A stretch of 64,000 nt of DNA from Arthrobacter pascens (GTDB lineage Bacteria; Actinomycetota; Actinomycetes; Actinomycetales; Micrococcaceae), in contig NZ_JAFHKT010000151.1 of the NCBI RefSeq assembly GCF_017052465.1, positions 62,001 through 126,000 on the forward strand, in the 5' to 3' direction. Made by a program: the position numbers and the translations under genes. This document shows, piece after piece, positions 1-8,822 of the stretch. The notes beneath the pieces were generated by a model. The model did no database searches, had not been told where the DNA came from, and worked only from the letters and a program-made list of their open reading frames with translations. The first letter of the stretch is position 1. Every line of letters begins with the position of its first letter.

Positions 1-182
1 ACCGCGATATAGGACGCCACCGAAACGGCGGCCCCTGCCCACAGCCGGCCGATATCCAGGGAGGCCGCACCCCGGGCCGGCTCGGAAGACGTTCCGGGCT
101 GGTGTGATTCCGGAGGTGTTCCGGGCTGGTGCGGCGGCAGTTGCGGCGCGGCGTGCGCGGAAACAGGCGGTTGATGCGACAT
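1..182 (-). CDS. Partial membrane protein, N-terminus only
   Basis: Only the first 60 or so codons of a leftward gene are in the window. The ATG at 182 follows a GGGGAAA ribosome binding site. The product begins MSHQPPVSAHAAPQLPPHQP, a proline/histidine-rich and probably disordered cytoplasmic tail of about 45 residues. It then enters a hydrophobic stretch (LWAGAAVSVASYIAV) that looks like the first membrane helix. The LWAG start of the helix recalls small DUF6069-type membrane proteins, but that is a guess from a few residues. The rest of the gene lies beyond position 1. Confidence 0.55.
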   Translation of the reverse strand, partial: MSHQPPVSAHAAPQLPPHQPGTPPESHQPGTSSEPARGAASLDIGRLWAGAAVSVASYIA

Positions 183-301
183 TTTCCCCAATTTTCTGTC
201 GGACTCTGAGTGTCGCTGTGAATGTAGAGGGAAAACGGCTCTGGTTCCAGTCATATGACGGGTAAATGTGGATCAGTCCGGGTGATCGAAATACTGGAGC
301 C

Positions 302-637
302 ATGACGATCGTGAAGTCGGTTCTGCTTTTCGCCCTTGCCGCGGCCGCTGAAATCGGCGGTGCCTGGCTCATCTGGCAGGCGGTGCGGGAAGACAGGGCG
401 TGGTGGTGGGCCGGGCTCGGCGTCGTTGCGTTGGGAATCTACGGCTTTGTGGCCGCCTTCCAGCCCGATGCCAATTTCGGCCGCGTCCTGGCTGCCTACG
501 GCGGGGTGTTCATTGCGGGCTCGCTGGTCTGGGGCATCATCCTTGACGGATTCAGGCCGGACCGCTGGGACCTTATCGGCGCCGCAGTGTGCCTGGCCGG
601 GGTCGCGCTGATCATGTTCGCGCCCCGCCACAGCTGA
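302..637 (+). CDS. YnfA/UPF0060 family small membrane protein
   Basis: A 111-residue protein with four predicted membrane helices, the usual size of the YnfA (UPF0060) family. Recognisable features are the glutamate in helix 1 (AAAAEIGGAWLIWQ), the phrase YGFVAAFQPDANFGRVLAAYGGVFI and the final helix LIGAAVCLAGVALIMF. The family is related to small-multidrug-resistance proteins and probably sits in the plasma membrane. Its substrate is unproven. The start at ATG 302 fits the family length; an in-frame upstream ATG at 266 would add 12 atypical residues. It stands alone, convergent with the permease gene to its right. Confidence 0.9.
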   Translation: MTIVKSVLLFALAAAAEIGGAWLIWQAVREDRAWWWAGLGVVALGIYGFVAAFQPDANFGRVLAAYGGVFIAGSLVWGIILDGFRPDRWDLIGAAVCLAGVALIMFAPRHS

Positions 638-702
638 CTTGGCTGCGCCGGCGCCAGCGTTGAACTGCCCGCGTTTCGGCGGAGCAGGCGGGGAGCACAA
701 AG

Positions 703-743
703 CCGTCCGCCCGGCGGGCCGTTGCGGCCCGCCGGGCGGACGG
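703..743. terminator. Strong hairpin between convergent genes
   Basis: A perfect 18-bp stem (703-720 with 726-743) with a 5-nt loop sits between the convergent ynfA-like and permease genes. There is no clear T-tract on either side, so it is best read as a bidirectional or factor-assisted terminator. Confidence 0.7.
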
Positions 744-778
744 TTCACTTGAGAGGTACAGCGCTGGCAGTCGGGAAC

Positions 779-2200
779 CTACGACGCCGGCTCTGCCCCC
801 ACCTTGGCGGGTTCAGTTTCAGGGGCGGTCCCGACGGCGAGCCCGGCACCGGGCCCACCCTTGCGGTAGCGCCACACACCGAAGCCCACCACGACGGCGG
901 CCAGGGCGAGCGACAGCATGAGCGACTCGCGGGTGGTGTCCAGGATCATCATGCCGATGATGAGCGCGACGATGCTCGCGATCGCGAGCCAGGTCAGGTA
1001 GGGGAACAGCCACATCTTCAGTGCGAGGTCCTTGGCGGCGGCACCCATCCTCTTGCGGAGGATCAGCTGGGACGAGGCAATCACGAGCCAGACGAACAGG
1101 GCGATGGCGCCGGACGTGTTCACCAGGAACAGGAACACCGTGTCCGGGGCGATGTAGTTCAGTCCCACGGTGACGAAGCCGACCACCGTGGAGGCCAGCA
1201 CGGCTGCGGCCGGCACGCCGCGCTTGGAAATCTTTGTCCAGGACTTGGGCGCATCGCCGCGGGTGGAGAGTGAGAAGAGCATGCGGCTGGCCGTGTAGAG
1301 GCCCGAGTTCAGGCAGGACAGCACGGAGGTAAGCACCACAACGTCCATGATGGTGCCGGCGCCCGGGATCCCGAACAGTTCAATGACGGCCACATAGGGG
1401 CTCTTGGCAACGTTCGCGGAGTTCCACGGCAGCAGGGTGACCACGATGGCAATGGAGCCGATGTAGAACACCAGGATGCGCCAGACGGTGGACTTGACGG
1501 CCTTCTTGACGGCGTCGACCGGGTTCTCGGATTCGCCGGCAGCGATGGTAGCGATCTCCGCTCCGAAGAAGGCGAAGACCACCACGAGGATGCCGGCGAG
1601 CACGGCGCCCGGTCCGTTCGGCAGGAAGCCGCCGTTGCCAACCAGGTTGCTGAGCCCCGGGGCCGGAACGCCCGGGACGAGGCCAAGGATTGCTGCGACG
1701 CCGAAGACCAGGAAGAGGACGATGGCGGCCACCTTGATGGAGGCGAACCAGAATTCGAACTCACCGTAGGACTTCACGGATCCGAGGTTGGTGAGCGTGA
1801 GCAGCACCATGAGGATCAGGGCCCAGACCCACTGGTCGATGCCGGGCACCCAGCGGTGCATGATGGCGGCGCCGGCAGTGGCTTCGATGCCCAGCACGAT
1901 GATCCAGAACCATGCATACAGCCAGCCGATGCTGAAGCCGGCCCAGCGGCCGAGTGCCTTGTCGGCGTACGTGGAGAAGGATCCCGTCTCGGGGTGGGCC
2001 GCGGCCATTTCGCCGAGCATCCGCATGACCAGGATGACCACGATCCCCGCAGCCATGTACGCCAGCAGGATGCCGGGGCCGGCCTGCTGGATTGCGGCTC
2101 CGGAGCCGACGAACAGCCCTGCCCCGATGACGCCTGCGATGGCGATCATGGACAGGTGCCGGGGTTTCAGGGATTTCGAGAGTTGCTGGTCAGCGTGCAT
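779..2200 (-). CDS. gabP: Amino acid permease, GABA permease (GabP)-like
   Basis: A 473-residue APC-superfamily transporter with 12 predicted helices. It closely follows enteric GabP in its landmarks: IAGVIGAGLFVGSG in helix 1, RMLGEMAAAHPETGSFSTYA, YGEFEFWFASIKV, AEIATIAAGESENP and CLNSGLYTASRMLFSLSTRG. The expected role is proton-coupled uptake of 4-aminobutyrate or a related amino acid. Exact substrate specificity cannot be read from sequence, so another amino acid transporter of the same clade (such as proline or asparagine) remains possible. No catabolic partner genes (gabT, gabD) are adjacent. An inverted repeat upstream may be a control site. Confidence 0.85.
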   Translation of the reverse strand: MHADQQLSKSLKPRHLSMIAIAGVIGAGLFVGSGAAIQQAGPGILLAYMAAGIVVILVMRMLGEMAAAHPETGSFSTYADKALGRWAGFSIGWLYAWFWIIVLGIEATAGAAIMHRWVPGIDQWVWALILMVLLTLTNLGSVKSYGEFEFWFASIKVAAIVLFLVFGVAAILGLVPGVPAPGLSNLVGNGGFLPNGPGAVLAGILVVVFAFFGAEIATIAAGESENPVDAVKKAVKSTVWRILVFYIGSIAIVVTLLPWNSANVAKSPYVAVIELFGIPGAGTIMDVVVLTSVLSCLNSGLYTASRMLFSLSTRGDAPKSWTKISKRGVPAAAVLASTVVGFVTVGLNYIAPDTVFLFLVNTSGAIALFVWLVIASSQLILRKRMGAAAKDLALKMWLFPYLTWLAIASIVALIIGMMILDTTRESLMLSLALAAVVVGFGVWRYRKGGPGAGLAVGTAPETEPAKVGAEPAS

Positions 2201-2380
2201 GGATGCGCCGTCCTCTTGTTGATTTAAGGTCTTTTGCTGTGGGGCCGGAGCCGGCAGGGGCGTGTGCCGCGTCCCACATGGTGCGTCTCACACTAGGTGA
2301 GCAGCGGTCGGCGAAGTCTTATGCAGTCGCACAATTTACGTGCAGCCAAACCGGGCAGATCCCCAGGATGAAGCATCATG

Positions 2381-2398
2381 AGGCAACTTTGGTTGCCT
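2381..2398. promoter_or_regulatory. Inverted repeat, candidate operator
   Basis: AGGCAAC (2381-2387), a 4-nt spacer, then GTTGCCT (2392-2398) form a perfect dyad. It lies in the 246-bp spacer between the start of the permease gene (2200) and the end of the aminopeptidase gene (2447). A repressor site and the aminopeptidase terminator are both possible; there is no T-tract after it on the minus strand. Confidence 0.35.
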
Positions 2399-2446
2399 GT
2401 TGTGCAGTTTTGTAACGGCGCGGAAATGTCCGCCCTCAGGGTGGAA

Positions 2447-3775
2447 CTACGCCGCGACGCGGAAGAATCGCTCTGTCACCTTAGCAAGAGCGTAGGGATC
2501 CTCCACGCCGCACAGTTCCCGGGCGGAGTGCATGGACAGGAGGGGCACGCCCACGTCGACGGTCCTGATGCCCAGCCGCGTGGCCGTCAGCGGTCCGATG
2601 GTGGAGCCACACGGCATGACGTTGTTGGACACGAACTCCTGGTACGGAACGTCCGCTTCACCGCAGAGCCGCGCCCAGAGGGCGGCACCCGCTGCGTCGG
2701 TGGCGTACCGCTGGTTGGCGTTGATCTTCAGCAGTGGCCCCCCGTTTAGGACGGGGCGGTTGACGGGATCGTGCCGTTCCGGATAGTTCGGGTGGACGGC
2801 ATGGCCGGCGTCGGCAGAAACACAGAACGACGCCGCAAACGCCTGCCGCCGCTGGCTCGCCGACGCTCCGAGGCCGTCTGAAATGCGGACCAGGATGTCC
2901 TCGAGGACGGGGCCGCAGGCACCTGAGCGTGACGCCGACCCGATTTCCTCATGGTCGAAGGCAGCCAGCACGGCGATCGGGGCCTGCTCTGTGCCCCGGC
3001 CCGCCCCTCCGGTTGAGCCTGCCGACGCGTGCGCGATAAGAGCAGCCAATCCGGCATGCGTCGCCGAAAGGTTGTCCAGGCGGCCGGAGGCAAAAAACTC
3101 ATTCTTCGCTCCGAAAACCGCAGGTGGCTGCGTGTCCGCGATAACGACGTCGTATCCGCCGATCTGCGCCGGGTCAACGGGGCCGGTGCCGGTGACGCGT
3201 TCGGCCAGCAGTCCCAGCAGGTCCTCGCCGGCGGGGTCGCCGAGCCCGAAGACAGGGTTCATGTGCTGCTGCTTGTCCAGCGTGAGGCCCTCATTCACCG
3301 CCCGGTCCAGATGGACGGCCAGCTGCGGAAAGCGCAGGAGCGGGCCCGTGGCGGTGAGATGCTCGGCGCCGTCGAGCAGAACAAGGCGCCCGGCGAGCTG
3401 CAGTTCACGGTCCAGCCATGAGTTCAGCAGGGGTCCGCCATAGATTTCCACGCCGGCCTGCAGCCAGCCGAATTTGCCGGTGGTGGGCCTGGGCTTGAGC
3501 TTGAACGACGGGGAATCGGTGTGGGCGCCCAGGATGTTGAAGCCCGTGGTGGGGCCGGCGCCTTCCGGGGTCACCCATGCGATCAGGGCCCCGTCCCGGA
3601 CAACGTAGAACTTGCCGGCCGCTTCGTCCCACTGGTCCAGTTCGGACAGCTCGGAGAAGCCTGCCTCATCCAGCCGGCGTGACGCCTCGTGCACTGCATG
3701 AAAGCTCGACGGCGACGCACTGACATAGTCGCCCAGGTCCCGGATGTGGTCTGTGGCAGAGGAGTGGAGAGGCAT
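2447..3775 (-). CDS. apeB: M18 family aminopeptidase
   Basis: A 442-residue protein matching the M18 (aspartyl aminopeptidase) metallopeptidases, which remove N-terminal acidic or neutral residues in the cytoplasm using two metal ions. Visible family motifs are HTDSPSFKLKPRP (first metal His and Asp), FDHEEIGSASRSGA (catalytic Glu pair), HAVHPNYPERHDP, and SMHSARELCG near the C-terminus (last metal His). Length is normal for the family. The ATG at 3775 is the only sensible start. The gene begins 21 bp after the end of the dioxygenase-like gene upstream, so they may be co-transcribed. Confidence 0.93.
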   Translation of the reverse strand: MPLHSSATDHIRDLGDYVSASPSSFHAVHEASRRLDEAGFSELSELDQWDEAAGKFYVVRDGALIAWVTPEGAGPTTGFNILGAHTDSPSFKLKPRPTTGKFGWLQAGVEIYGGPLLNSWLDRELQLAGRLVLLDGAEHLTATGPLLRFPQLAVHLDRAVNEGLTLDKQQHMNPVFGLGDPAGEDLLGLLAERVTGTGPVDPAQIGGYDVVIADTQPPAVFGAKNEFFASGRLDNLSATHAGLAALIAHASAGSTGGAGRGTEQAPIAVLAAFDHEEIGSASRSGACGPVLEDILVRISDGLGASASQRRQAFAASFCVSADAGHAVHPNYPERHDPVNRPVLNGGPLLKINANQRYATDAAGAALWARLCGEADVPYQEFVSNNVMPCGSTIGPLTATRLGIRTVDVGVPLLSMHSARELCGVEDPYALAKVTERFFRVAA

Positions 3776-3796
3776 GGCTCCGAGTCTAGCGCTGCC

Positions 3797-4774
3797 CTAG
3801 ACGGTGACGTTGAGCCCGGCGGTGTATCCGGCCTGCACTGATCCTGACATGGTGGCCAGCTGGTAGATGCCGCCGTCGTCACCGAAGACGTTGTCCGACT
3901 TCAGGGTGGTATTCGGGAAATTCCGGGCGCTGGTCTCGTAGCCGGAGGAGGCGTAGACCTCCTTGCAGGCGGCGTCGGTCAGTGCGATCTGCGAGACCGC
4001 CAGGACCTGCCCGGCTGCGGTGGCGTTGTTCATGGATTCGAAGACCTCGAAGTGGATGTGCGGCCAGCGGCCGTTGTAGGCACCCGGGTAGATGGTCTTG
4101 AAGGTGACCTGGCCGTTGGCGTCCGCCTCCTGCACGCCGCGGAGGTAGTTCTCGTTGTCCAGCCCGGAGTCGTACAGGGAGTACTTTCCGTCGCGGTCAC
4201 AGTGCCAGGCATAGACGGCGGCGCCCGCCAGGGGCACGCAGCCGTTGGCGTTGTCGAGCAGGGTCAGCGTGACGGTCAGCGGCACGCCGTCGACCTTCGT
4301 GGTGGACGTGCCGAAGCTGGACGTGATGTCCTGCCGCACCACACCGGACGCCTCGAGGACGTTCGGCCCGTTGGACCCGTCGCCCGGGTACGGTCCGGCC
4401 GTTTCCTGCGGAATCTCCACGCCGCACTCGGCGATCGCCCGGGTCACCGTGGGGCTCGCGGTGGCGGAGGCAGCAGCGGAAGCCGCGGGCGCCGTCGTCG
4501 TTGCCGTGGATCCGGCGGCGGCGGACGTTGTTCCGGCAGGGGAGGAAGCGCCGGCGGTGGATCCGCCCGGCGTGCACGCCGCCACGGCGGCGGCCGCTGT
4601 CCCGGCGCCAAAGAACATGCCCAGGGAGCGGCGGGTCATCAACGTGGAGAGGTCGAACTCAAGGCCGCGGTCATGGTCGGGGTGTGGTTCCTGCTGGGGC
4701 TGCTGCCCGCCAGGGGCGTGTGTTGTGGTCATGGATCTATGAAACGCCAGGCGGCTATGGCCGGCATAGGGCAA
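3797..4774 (-). CDS. Intradiol dioxygenase-like protein, Tat lipoprotein
   Basis: The C-terminal two thirds has the intradiol ring-cleavage dioxygenase fold. Likely Fe(III) ligands are the Tyr in AGPYPGDG, the Tyr in IYPGAYNGRW and the two His in WPHIHF; AAVYAWHCDRDGKYSLY is also typical. The N-terminus carries a twin-arginine signal (MTRRSLGMFFGAG) followed by the lipobox-like VAAC, then a Thr/Ala/Ser-rich linker. It is therefore probably exported folded and lipid-anchored outside the cell, unlike cytoplasmic protocatechuate dioxygenases. Its substrate is unknown, and no aromatic degradation genes are nearby. The start may be 4774 (AGGA upstream) or the internal ATG at 4732. Confidence 0.82.
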   Translation of the reverse strand: MPYAGHSRLAFHRSMTTTHAPGGQQPQQEPHPDHDRGLEFDLSTLMTRRSLGMFFGAGTAAAAVAACTPGGSTAGASSPAGTTSAAAGSTATTTAPAASAAASATASPTVTRAIAECGVEIPQETAGPYPGDGSNGPNVLEASGVVRQDITSSFGTSTTKVDGVPLTVTLTLLDNANGCVPLAGAAVYAWHCDRDGKYSLYDSGLDNENYLRGVQEADANGQVTFKTIYPGAYNGRWPHIHFEVFESMNNATAAGQVLAVSQIALTDAACKEVYASSGYETSARNFPNTTLKSDNVFGDDGGIYQLATMSGSVQAGYTAGLNVTV

Positions 4775-4819
4775 TCCTGTGAGGAAGCTGTGTTCGGCGG
4801 AAGCCCGCCGAACATCGGA

Positions 4820-5542
4820 TCAATAATCGGGATTGCTGGGCGTCACGAGCCCCGTTTCGTAGGCGTAGACCACTGCCTGGACGCGGTCCCGCAAGTGCAG
4901 CTTCGTGAGGATCCGCCGGACGTGCGTCTTGACCGTGGCTTCCGAGAGGAAGTACCGGTGCGCGATTTCGGCGTTGGACAGCCCCTCGGCCATCGCTTCC
5001 AGCATTTCGGTTTCCCGCGGTGTGAGGTCCTCCAGGAGCGGGTCCCGGTGCGCCGGCGCCGCGGGAGCTACCGGTGCTGTGTCGCCGGAAGCGGCACCCG
5101 CACCGTCGCCGCGGACGTAGGTGTCCAGGAGCCGCTGGGTGACGCGGGGTGCCACGACGGCGTCGCCGCTGGCCACCACGCGCACTGCCTGGACGAGCTC
5201 GGTCGGTGCCACGTCCTTGAGCAGGAAGGCTGACGCTCCGGCCTGCAGCCCGGCGAAGGCGTACTCGTCCAGGTCGAAGGTGGTGAGGATGATGATCCTG
5301 GACCGCGAGCCGGATCCGGTGATGGCGCGGGTTGCCTCGATGCCGTCCACGACCGGCATCCGCACGTCCATCAGGACGACGTCCGGCTCCAGTTCGCGGG
5401 CCTGCCTGACGGCCTCGGCTCCGTCGGACGCCTCGCCCACCACTTCGAGATCGTCTTCGCCTTCCAGGATGAGCCGGAAGCCCATCCTCAGCAGCGGCTG
5501 GTCGTCCGCCAACAGAACCCGGACCTGTCCGGTTTCGCTCAT
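4820..5542 (-). CDS. LuxR/NarL-family response regulator
   Basis: A 240-residue regulator. The N-terminal receiver domain begins VRVLLADDQPLLRMG and carries the phospho-acceptor Asp in DVVLMDVRM, the Thr in IILTTFD and the Lys in LLKDVA. The C-terminal HTH is LTPRETEMLEAMAEGLSNAE followed by SEATVKTHVRRILTKL. The ATG at 5542 overlaps the TGA of the sensor kinase gene by four bases (ATGA) and follows a GGGGGA site, so translational coupling fixes this start; a longer frame to 5590 is not needed. It probably controls the ABC transporter genes of the same cluster, though no binding site is evident. Confidence 0.93.
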   Translation of the reverse strand: MSETGQVRVLLADDQPLLRMGFRLILEGEDDLEVVGEASDGAEAVRQARELEPDVVLMDVRMPVVDGIEATRAITGSGSRSRIIILTTFDLDEYAFAGLQAGASAFLLKDVAPTELVQAVRVVASGDAVVAPRVTQRLLDTYVRGDGAGAASGDTAPVAPAAPAHRDPLLEDLTPRETEMLEAMAEGLSNAEIAHRYFLSEATVKTHVRRILTKLHLRDRVQAVVYAYETGLVTPSNPDY

Positions 5543-6831
5543 TTTTCCCCCTTGTTGCCGTTCAGCGTCAGGACGGCCCGCACCCGCCATCCGCCGTTGA
5601 CGGTCCGCCCCGCCTCCACCGTACCCCCGTAAATCCCCGCCCGTTCCTTCATCCCGGTGAGGCCATGTCCGCTGCCCAGACCGCCGGCGGCGGTCTCCGC
5701 GGCGCCCCTGCCGTCGTCGACCACTTCAATGCTGACCATGGAGCCGTCCCGCCGCACTGTGACGTCCACGCGGCTCAGTGCCCGGCCGTAGCGCAGCACA
5801 TTGGTCAGCGACTCCTGCACTATGCGGTAGACCGTCAGCTGGAACGCGGCATCGGTCGGCAGCGCAGGTCCGGTGTGGGAGTAGTGCACGGGGAGGCCGG
5901 CCGTACGGAAGCCGTCGAGAAGCTTGGCGAAGCTGTCCCCGGAGGCCAGCGGCTGGCGGGGAGCCTGCCCGGCGGCGGAGGCGTCGTCGCGCAGGACACC
6001 CAGGACCCGGCGCATGTCCGCCAGCGCCATCCGCCCGGTCCTGGACAGTTCGGCCAGCACTTCCGCGGCGCGGTCAGGGTCCTTCTTGACGACGACGGCG
6101 GCCCCGTCCGAAAGCGTGACCATGACGGTCAGCGAGTGGGCCACTATGTCGTGCATTTCCCGTGCGATGCGGTTCCGCTCGTTGACGGAACCGAGGCTGG
6201 CGGCCTGGGCGGCCCACGCGGCGACCTCTTGTTCGTGCTCCCGGCGCTGGCGCACCGAGATCCCGATGCCGGTGGCGACGATGTTGGACAGCGCGATGCT
6301 CGTTCCCGCGGCAATGCTGGAAATTAGCTGAAATTCCTGCGGTGACGACGCGTGGGCCGGCAGTTCCCTTTCCAGCGGACCCACAGCCGCGAAGAAGTAC
6401 AGCAGCGCCAGAGGGGCGGTCGCCAGGGCCAGGGTGACCAGCGCGAACCGCCTGGTGTGGACCACGGCCACGGCATAGAGCGAAAACCAGAGTCCTGCCG
6501 AAACATTGGATCCCCAGGGGTGCAGCAGTGTGACGGCCACCTCCACCGCTGCGATGAACGCAACGAGGGCCACCGGATGGCTCCGCCGGAACAACAGGGA
6601 CAGTGCGACGGCGACGAGCAGGCCCGTCGCCAGCCATCCGCCGCCGCGCACCGCGTCCACCATCGTGGGTGTCACCAGCAGCAGGTAGCAGCCGGTGACC
6701 ACCACGTCCATGAGGCGCGGGTGCCTGTGCAGGTAGCGGCGGAGACGGCCGCGGCGCCGGGCGGCGATATCTGCCAAGGACGCACCGGCCAGCCCGGCCG
6801 GTGCGTCCTTCACGGGTACAGCTTCAATCAT
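5539..6831 (-). CDS. Membrane sensor histidine kinase (HisKA_3)
   Basis: A 430-residue kinase. About five hydrophobic segments (residues 42-190) form the membrane part, followed by the dimerisation/phosphotransfer helix NRIAREMHDIVAHSLTVMV, with phospho-His at about residue 227. The ATP-binding domain has DDGRGAAE and GHGLTGMKERAGIYGG. This is the NarX/DesK-like class that pairs with LuxR-type regulators, here the overlapping next gene. There is no large extracellular sensor domain, so the signal may come through the membrane or from the ABC transporter encoded just upstream. Confidence 0.92.
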   Translation of the reverse strand: MIEAVPVKDAPAGLAGASLADIAARRRGRLRRYLHRHPRLMDVVVTGCYLLLVTPTMVDAVRGGGWLATGLLVAVALSLLFRRSHPVALVAFIAAVEVAVTLLHPWGSNVSAGLWFSLYAVAVVHTRRFALVTLALATAPLALLYFFAAVGPLERELPAHASSPQEFQLISSIAAGTSIALSNIVATGIGISVRQRREHEQEVAAWAAQAASLGSVNERNRIAREMHDIVAHSLTVMVTLSDGAAVVVKKDPDRAAEVLAELSRTGRMALADMRRVLGVLRDDASAAGQAPRQPLASGDSFAKLLDGFRTAGLPVHYSHTGPALPTDAAFQLTVYRIVQESLTNVLRYGRALSRVDVTVRRDGSMVSIEVVDDGRGAAETAAGGLGSGHGLTGMKERAGIYGGTVEAGRTVNGGWRVRAVLTLNGNKGEK

Positions 6832-6851
6832 GGGGCGAGCCCGGTGCGGGC

Positions 6852-7733
6852 CTACACATCCCGCTTTTTCAACAGGACCATGGCCAGGACCAGCGGCACC
6901 ACTACCCAGGCACCCAGCACGAGCGCCGCTTGCCAGGCTTCGAGCGTGTCCGGGACGTGCTCCACGGCGGTCAGCGGATTGATGGTGTTGCCCGGCAGGT
7001 ACTTGCGGGCTTCCTCGAAGAACTCGCCGGGAATCAGCTGGAAGGCGATGGGTGCCACGAAGAACAGTCCCACGAGGCTCATGATGCCGCCTGCCGAGTT
7101 CCGGACGAGCGTCCCCATGGCCATCCCGATGGCGGCCACGGAGGCTACGTAGACGCTGTTCACGAGCAGCAGCTTGACGGACTGTGCGCTGCCCAGATCC
7201 AGCTTGAGTCCGTAGTTGTCCAGGATGGGGACCGATACCAGGCCTGCGATGTAAGTGGACACGGCGGTGAGGAGGAAGGCGCTGACCATCACCACCACGA
7301 GCTTCGCGAGGAAGGCGGGGATCCGCTTGGGCACGGCGGCAAAGGTGGAGCGGGCCATTCCCGTGGTGAATTCCGAGCTCATCAACAGCACGCCGAGTGA
7401 GCCAAGGATCAGCTGGGCGAAAGCGATGCCGGAGGTGGGAACAGTGACGGCCAGGTCCCCGCCCTGGGCTGCCATGGCTTCCGCCGCCGAGGGGTCGGAC
7501 GCGGCCGCATCAGCGAACTGGCCGGTTCCCCACGCGGACAGGGCGCCGAATCCCACCATGACCACAGCGGTGGAGGCGAGCAGGATCAGCGTGGACAGGA
7601 GCGTCCGGAACTTGATGAATTCCGAGTTCAGCACGCGGAAGAAGCTTGGGCCTGGTCGCGGGCGGGCGTTCCCGGAGGTGTTGACGGGGCCGGTACTGCC
7701 GGACCCTGGCTGGACGAAGGTTGATGTGCTCAT
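6852..7733 (-). CDS. ABC transporter permease (ABC-2 type)
   Basis: A 293-residue membrane protein with a cytoplasmic N-terminus and six predicted helices. It resembles the permeases of BcrAB/NatAB-type exporters: FFRVLNSEFIKFRTLLSTL at the start of helix 1, then SSEFTTGMARSTFAAVPKR, a typical coupling region. The gene begins four bases after the ATPase gene ends and is followed 20 bp later by the sensor kinase, so ATPase, permease, kinase and regulator appear to form one operon. The exported substrate is unknown; many such modules concern antimicrobial or cell-envelope stress. Confidence 0.88.
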   Translation of the reverse strand: MSTSTFVQPGSGSTGPVNTSGNARPRPGPSFFRVLNSEFIKFRTLLSTLILLASTAVVMVGFGALSAWGTGQFADAAASDPSAAEAMAAQGGDLAVTVPTSGIAFAQLILGSLGVLLMSSEFTTGMARSTFAAVPKRIPAFLAKLVVVMVSAFLLTAVSTYIAGLVSVPILDNYGLKLDLGSAQSVKLLLVNSVYVASVAAIGMAMGTLVRNSAGGIMSLVGLFFVAPIAFQLIPGEFFEEARKYLPGNTINPLTAVEHVPDTLEAWQAALVLGAWVVVPLVLAMVLLKKRDV

Positions 7734-7737
7734 GGCT

Positions 7738-8682
7738 TTAGTTGCCTCCGGGCTGGGCGGGAACAGGGGCTCCCGTGGTGATCAGCGAGTGGTATTCGAC
7801 CTCATCCTTGGTCAGTTCCATGTAAGCCTCTTCCAGGCTGGCCTGCAGGGGAGTGAGTTCGTAGATCATGACGCGGTTGTCGAGCGCTGCGCGTGCGATC
7901 GTGCGGGGGTCCAGGCCTTTGACCTCGAGGAGTTCATGGTCCTGCACCTCAATGGAGACTCCGTTTCCGGCGAGGACGTTCATGAGCTGATCCGGCTGGT
8001 CGGTGCGGACGCGGGTCCGGCCCTGGCCGTTGCCGGTGATGATGTCCTTGATGGGTGCATCGGCGATGATCTTGCCGCGTCCGATCACGATCAGGTGGTC
8101 TGCCGTGAGGGCCATCTCGCTCATAAGGTGGCTGGAGAGGAACACCGTGCGGCCCTCGGAGGCCAGGTACCTGACGAGGTTGCGGACCCACACGACACCC
8201 TCGGGATCGAGGCCGTTGACGGGTTCGTCCAGGATGATGGTCTGCGGGTCGCCCAGCAGCGCGGCGGCGATGCCGAGGCGCTGCCCCATGCCGAGGGAGA
8301 AACCCTTCACCTTCTTCTTGGCGACGTCGCCCAGGCCCGTCATCTCGATGACTTCGCGGACGCGCTTCTTGGGGATGCTGTGGGTGGCGGCCATCGCCAG
8401 CAGGTGGTTGTAGGCCGACCGTCCCGTATGGACGGCCTTGGCGTCCAGCAGGGCTCCGATCTCACGCAGCGGGGCCGCGTGCCGGGCGAAGGGCACACCG
8501 TTCACGGTGACCGTTCCCGCCGTCGGGCTGTCCAGCCCCATGATCATGCGCATAGTGGTCGATTTGCCGGCCCCGTTGGGGCCCAGGAAGCCGGTGACCC
8601 GTCCGGCCTGGACGGTGAAGTTGACGGCGTCGACGGCGGTTTTGTCGCCGTAGACCTTCGTCAGGCCTTGTGCCTCAATCAT
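7738..8682 (-). CDS. ABC transporter ATP-binding protein
   Basis: A 314-residue ATPase with Walker A GPNGAGKST (about residue 35), signature FSLGMGQRLGIA and Walker B TIILDEPVNGLDPEG, then the switch His in LSSHLMSEM. The roughly 90-residue C-terminal extension is typical of drug- and bacitracin-type export ATPases. The ATG at 8682 follows AAAGGA; the frame extends 17 codons further but without a better site. It is the first gene of the four-gene unit ATPase-permease-kinase-regulator, and its 140-bp upstream spacer should hold the promoter. Confidence 0.92.
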   Translation of the reverse strand: MIEAQGLTKVYGDKTAVDAVNFTVQAGRVTGFLGPNGAGKSTTMRMIMGLDSPTAGTVTVNGVPFARHAAPLREIGALLDAKAVHTGRSAYNHLLAMAATHSIPKKRVREVIEMTGLGDVAKKKVKGFSLGMGQRLGIAAALLGDPQTIILDEPVNGLDPEGVVWVRNLVRYLASEGRTVFLSSHLMSEMALTADHLIVIGRGKIIADAPIKDIITGNGQGRTRVRTDQPDQLMNVLAGNGVSIEVQDHELLEVKGLDPRTIARAALDNRVMIYELTPLQASLEEAYMELTKDEVEYHSLITTGAPVPAQPGGN

Positions 8683-8822
8683 GGAAGCGGTCCTTTGCGT
8701 GCTGCGGAGTGCCGGTTGGTGTGCACTGTCCACGCTACCGAGGGCTCGGGCGGATTTCGCCGGTCTCAGGGATGATTCAGGGTTGAATCAGGGTCCCCTG
8801 GTGTCATCCGGACGGATGAGCC

